Below are positions 60,435 to 64,000 of a stretch of DNA of 64,000 nucleotides, piece after piece; positions within the stretch are counted from its first letter, which is position 1; each line of letters begins with the position of its first letter. The notes under the pieces are model-generated. The model saw only the letters and a list, made by a program, of their open reading frames with translations, was not told where the DNA came from and searched no databases. This DNA is from Agaribacillus aureus (GTDB taxonomy: Bacteria > Bacteroidota > Bacteroidia > Cytophagales > Cyclobacteriaceae): NCBI GenBank assembly GCA_030442055.1, contig JAUJEB010000004.1, forward strand, positions 62,001-126,000. Reading direction: 5' to 3'. Position numbers and translations under genes: made by a program.

Positions 60435-62909
60435 ATGCTAAGAAGCCACTTTAAAATCGCCACTAGAGCCCTTCTTAAAAACAACTTTTTTTCGCTGCTA
60501 AATATTTTTGGCCTTGCCGTGGGAATGGGTTCATGTTTACTCATTGTTAATTATGTGGTCTTTGAAACCAGTTTCGATGAATTTCACCAGGAAAAGGACA
60601 ACATTTACCGTATAACTCATGAATTCTACGAAAAAGGTGAATTAAAGAGTAAATCCGCAGCCGCGTACGCCCCTTTGGCACCAGCTATGATGGTTGAAAT
60701 TCCGGAAGTGAGGCAGGCTGTAAGAGTTCACCCGGTCACAGGAACGGTAACCTGTGGGGACACGCCCAACATCAAAAGATTTAAAGAAGAACGGATCTAT
60801 TTCGCCGACAGCAATTTTTTTAAGGTGTTCTCCTTTACAACCCTTTCCGGAGACAGCAAAGATCCGCTTGGGCAAAACAATACGACCGTAATCACAAAAA
60901 GTACGGCAGAAAAATATTTCGGAAAACAAATAGATCCGGTCGGACAAGAGATATATTGGAATGATGGAAATTACGAAGCCACCTTTACTGTTACGGGTAT
61001 CATCGATAACGTTCCACAAAACTCTCATCTGAAATTTGATTTCCTTTTCTCTTTTTCAACGCTTGAAAGTTTGGATGCAAATGGCCTGGTCCCTTTGTCG
61101 CAAAATTGGGGCTGGCCTGGATTTTATACCTACATTTTAGTTTCTGCCGGGCTGAATCCTTCCGTCATTGAATCCAAATTAGCGGTTTTGACTGAAAAGT
61201 ATACCGGTTTCAAATTAAAAAGTGAGCATAACAGCGGACCTAAATTCTATGCACAGCGGATGAGTTCTATTCATCTTAATTCTTATTTCAGTGATGAAAT
61301 ATCCGTCAACAGCGATATCAAATCTATCCGTTTTTTAAGTTTAATAGCCCTTTTTGTGCTTTTAATGGCCTACATCAATTTCATCAACTTATCGATAGCC
61401 GGATCTATGCAACGCGCCCGGGAAGTTGCTGTTAGAAAGCTGGTGGGCTCTAGAAAGCTTCAGTTGATAAAACAATTCCTGCTGGAGTCATTACTACTTA
61501 ATTCAATAGCTTTTTCTCTGGCATTTATAGGATATCACCTCGTCCTTCCGAATTTGTACCTGTTCACAGGGGAGAATATTCCAAATTCACTTAATGAAAA
61601 CAGGCCAATTCTCTGGTGTTGCGTTGTTGCACTGTTTTTACTAGGCACCTTGCTTTCAAGCATATATCCCACCTTCATTCTGGCCGGTTATAAGCCCGGG
61701 AAAATTCTAAAGGGCAGCTTCAGGAATAATCCAAACCGATCCATTTCAAAAAAAGCACTGGTTGTTTTCCAATTTACAACTTCCATAGCCATGGTTACCG
61801 GAGCCATAGTAGTCCATAAGCAAATCGATTACTTGCGCCACAAGGAACTTGGACTTAACCTTCAGCAGACGTTGGTAGTAAATGGATCCAAAATATCAAC
61901 AAACCAATCAAATCCCACGAATCCATTGGCCTTATTTAAAGCAGGTTTAATGAAGCAACAGGCTGTCCGGAGCGTAAGCCTCAGTAGTGCTGTTCCGGGA
62001 ACAGAGGTTAATCAGGCTATGATGTATAAACTCCTGCCAGCTGATTGGGAAAACGGCAAGGTTATTCGCCTAATGAATATTGACACTGATTTTATCGATC
62101 AATACGGTATGACAATAATCGCGGGGCGAGCGTTTTCCGAAATCAACTCCCGGGATTTACAAGGGAAAACTTTATTAATTAATGAAGCTGCTGCCTTGTT
62201 ACTGGGATTTCAAAATGCAGATAAGACGCTCCACACAAAAATCGTATCAGCCACGGGGGAAGTTAGGGAGGTTGTGGGCCTGGTTAAAAATTACCATCAA
62301 AAATCACCTATTCAAAGCTATGAGCCACTAATGTTTGCGATGAATCCAAACACATCAGATTATATCTCCGTGAGGTTTCAGGCAAATCACAAAAATAATG
62401 ACGCAAATCTTAAAAATACATTGAAATCGATTGAAAGGATCTTCAAAAACCATTTTCCAGCCGATGCATTCAGTTATTTTTTTATTGATGACTTTTTTGA
62501 CAGACAATTTAAAAGCCATGTCCACTTTATGCGACTATTCTCACTTTTTACCCTACTCACCTTATTTGTAGCATGTCTCGGCTTATTTGGGCTGTCTGCC
62601 TACACTACCCGCCAACGTACCAAAGAAATTGGGATCAGAAAAGTATTGGGCGCCTCATCTTTCAGGATTCTAACGTTGCTATCGCTTGGTTATATAAAAT
62701 TGTTACTGATAGCTTTTCTAATAGCATTGCCCTTTTGTAATTACATGATCACTGAGTGGCTTAGGCAATATCCTTTTAAAATCCCTCTAAACGGCTGGTT
62801 TTTCATCGTTCCCGCGATTCTTGTGGTAATTATTGCCTTAATTGCCATTGGCGGTCAAACAGTAAAAACCGCATCTATCAATCCAACCAAGGCTTTACGT
62901 TATGAATGA
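60435..62909 (+). CDS. ABC transporter permease, MacB/FtsX-like (paralogue)
   Basis: An 824-residue protein with the same plan as its neighbour: FSLLNIFGLAVGMGSCLLIV, MacB-type periplasmic domains and the C-terminal GIRKVLGASSFRILTLLSLGY helix. The two share regular blocks (for example FFSLLNI/VFSLINI), so they look like a tandem duplication that has diverged widely. The 148-base gap has no recognised gene. No ATPase is nearby. Confidence 0.88.
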   Translation: MLRSHFKIATRALLKNNFFSLLNIFGLAVGMGSCLLIVNYVVFETSFDEFHQEKDNIYRITHEFYEKGELKSKSAAAYAPLAPAMMVEIPEVRQAVRVHPVTGTVTCGDTPNIKRFKEERIYFADSNFFKVFSFTTLSGDSKDPLGQNNTTVITKSTAEKYFGKQIDPVGQEIYWNDGNYEATFTVTGIIDNVPQNSHLKFDFLFSFSTLESLDANGLVPLSQNWGWPGFYTYILVSAGLNPSVIESKLAVLTEKYTGFKLKSEHNSGPKFYAQRMSSIHLNSYFSDEISVNSDIKSIRFLSLIALFVLLMAYINFINLSIAGSMQRAREVAVRKLVGSRKLQLIKQFLLESLLLNSIAFSLAFIGYHLVLPNLYLFTGENIPNSLNENRPILWCCVVALFLLGTLLSSIYPTFILAGYKPGKILKGSFRNNPNRSISKKALVVFQFTTSIAMVTGAIVVHKQIDYLRHKELGLNLQQTLVVNGSKISTNQSNPTNPLALFKAGLMKQQAVRSVSLSSAVPGTEVNQAMMYKLLPADWENGKVIRLMNIDTDFIDQYGMTIIAGRAFSEINSRDLQGKTLLINEAAALLLGFQNADKTLHTKIVSATGEVREVVGLVKNYHQKSPIQSYEPLMFAMNPNTSDYISVRFQANHKNNDANLKNTLKSIERIFKNHFPADAFSYFFIDDFFDRQFKSHVHFMRLFSLFTLLTLFVACLGLFGLSAYTTRQRTKEIGIRKVLGASSFRILTLLSLGYIKLLLIAFLIALPFCNYMITEWLRQYPFKIPLNGWFFIVPAILVVIIALIAIGGQTVKTASINPTKALRYE

Positions 62910-63145
62910 ATCACTTCTCCGAGACAGGGCTACATTGAAATAACGGTAATTACCGTCTCGCTCACCAGTACTTTTTTAAGCTACATTGTTTTGCATGCCA
63001 AAAGATCCATATTGATTAAATGGTGAAGCATCTACCATTTTGAAGGAGACAAAAAACAGCTTGACAAAATAGCCAAAAAGGTGCTGGGGGTATCACTTGA
63101 AGCTATTCCGGACTTCCAAAAATGTCATTTAGCTACCGAAACACT

Positions 63146-63372
63146 TGTTGCCCTAGACATCAACTCACCCCTTCCGCCCACGCTGCTCCAGCTAAGCTGC
63201 CTATTCCCACTAGGGCACCTTCCCCGGGGAAGGAGTTTTATCAAATTGAACAAATGAAAAAAAACAATATCCCCATCCACCAATCAAACCTCCTCCCGGG
63301 AGGGGTAAGGGGTGGGTAGTGGAGCTATCCCTTAGCGATGCCCTCAGGCTCCCCTGACTTCCTCAAATTAAC
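63146..63372 (-). repeat. Dispersed repeat R1 unit, copy A (227 bp)
   Basis: This block and copy B share 227 bases with offset 309 and a few substitutions. On the minus strand it contains CTTCCCCGGGGAAGG, GGAATAGGCAGCTTAGC and GCGGAAGGGGTGAGTTGATG, as at 18974 and 21160, plus an additional CCTCCCGGGAGG-centred half. Confidence 0.8.
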
Positions 63373-63374
63373 TG

Positions 63375-63450
63375 CAGAAGTCAGGAAGTAGTATCCAAAA
63401 CATATCCAATATCTTTTCTAACATCCAAATCACCAAATCTGAGAAATGAA
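63375..63450 (-). repeat. Dispersed repeat R4, inverted relative to 21253
   Basis: Reverse complement of the block at 21253-21345: TTCATTTCTCAGATTTGG, TGATTTGGATGTTAG and GGATACTACTTCCTGACTTC. It separates R1 copies A and B. Confidence 0.65.
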
Positions 63451-63454
63451 GCAC

Positions 63455-63681
63455 TGTTGCCCTAGACATCAACTCACCCCTTCCGCCCACACTGTTCCAA
63501 CTAAGCTGCCTATTCCCACAAGGGCACCTTCCCCAGGGAAGGAGTTTTACCAAATTGAACAAATGAAAAAAAACAATATCCCCATCCCCCAATCAAACCT
63601 CCTCCCGGGAGGGGTAAGGGGTGGGTAGTGGAGCTATCCCCTAGCGATGCCCCCAGGCTCCCCTGACTTCCTCAAATTAAC
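63455..63681 (-). repeat. Dispersed repeat R1 unit, copy B (227 bp)
   Basis: Direct repeat of copy A, start-to-start 309 bases. The minus-strand text GTTGATGTCTAGGGCAACAG at its right end is followed at once by R4 on the left, in the same order as at 21160-21345. Confidence 0.8.
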
Positions 63682-63835
63682 ACCCAAGATCAGCTCCCCA
63701 AAAAGGCAATGTACTATATATCAATCCTTTATGATTTTTTCTAAAATTAACCGCGGAAGTCAGGAAAAAGTGCTGGGGGTATCGCTTGAAGCTATTCCGG
63801 ACCTCTAAAAATGTCAATCAGCTGCCCTGGAGTAT

Positions 63836-64000
<165 letters not shown>

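Larger units (their letters stand above)
62910..63835. other. Repeat-rich intergenic region with gene remnants
   Basis: No intact gene is convincing in this 926-base stretch. It holds a 14-bp palindrome ACGGTAATTACCGT (62943-62956), two 227-bp direct repeats (63146-63372 and 63455-63681), an R4 block, and two copies of a short segment that reads KVLGVSLEAIPD (63079 on and 63769 on). Two 60-65 codon frames within the direct repeats are repeat translations, not genes. Confidence 0.6.

Noticed and set aside
63122-63628. Two 60-65 codon plus-strand frames ending LLPGGVRGG
   Set aside because: They are translations of two copies of a dispersed non-coding repeat, read in a direction with no other support.

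Overview
The window is a chromosomal segment from a member of the Bacteroidota, most likely the Cytophagales or a close relative. The pointers are a type IX secretion sorting domain, lipoprotein signals, few Shine-Dalgarno sites, several TAnnTTTG-type -7 boxes, a fused CcoN/CcoO cbb3 oxidase gene, a DAHP synthase fused to chorismate mutase, a bacterial glycogen synthase of the eukaryotic GT3 type, the small ribosomal protein Thx, and an arginine operon with an ArgF' type transcarbamylase. The genus cannot be read from the sequence alone.

Layout. 0-18.8 kb is a mixed accessory region: a TPR lipoprotein (cut by the window edge), a VapBC-type toxin-antitoxin pair, a secreted beta-helix protein, a CapA-like protein, a DUF4349 lipoprotein, a GNAT enzyme, a Dabb protein whose TAT-like signal sits in another frame, an M48 protease, an M20 amidohydrolase, a nitroreductase, and a catabolic-looking group of FAD oxidoreductase, sulfatase and large c-type cytochrome. 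18.8-21.6 kb is a repeat-rich island with a SymE-like toxin, three copies of a 124-125 bp element with terminal inverted repeats, and an AT-rich gene of unknown function between two of them.

21.6-36.1 kb is a 14.5 kb block of amino-acid genes on the minus strand, read as two operons in series. The first is trpE-G-D-C-F-B-A plus a DAHP synthase gene. The second is an aminotransferase, tyrA and DAHP synthase-chorismate mutase, running into hisH-hisA-(DinB-like)-hisF-hisIE. Each operon starts with a short leader peptide and an intrinsic terminator. The trp leader has tandem Trp codons. The second leader has a run in which 7 of 8 codons are Tyr or Phe, and its terminator can be replaced by an alternative pairing. 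This Tyr/Phe attenuator is the most striking regulatory structure in the window.

36-49.3 kb holds glycogen synthase, a class IV aminotransferase, Thx, thioredoxin and a cbb3 oxidase cluster (ccoNO-Q-P-G-H-TauE-like; ccoI-S) with Fnr-like palindromes ahead of both operons. 49.5-57.7 kb is a complete-looking plus-strand arginine operon (GNAT-argG-C-D-F'-B-E-H). 57.9-62.9 kb encodes two MacB/FtsX-type ABC permeases without an ATPase. 62.9-63.8 kb repeats the 19-21 kb repeat family in opposite orientation, and the window ends in the 3' end of an enolase gene. No rRNA, tRNA, CRISPR array or intact insertion sequence was recognised.
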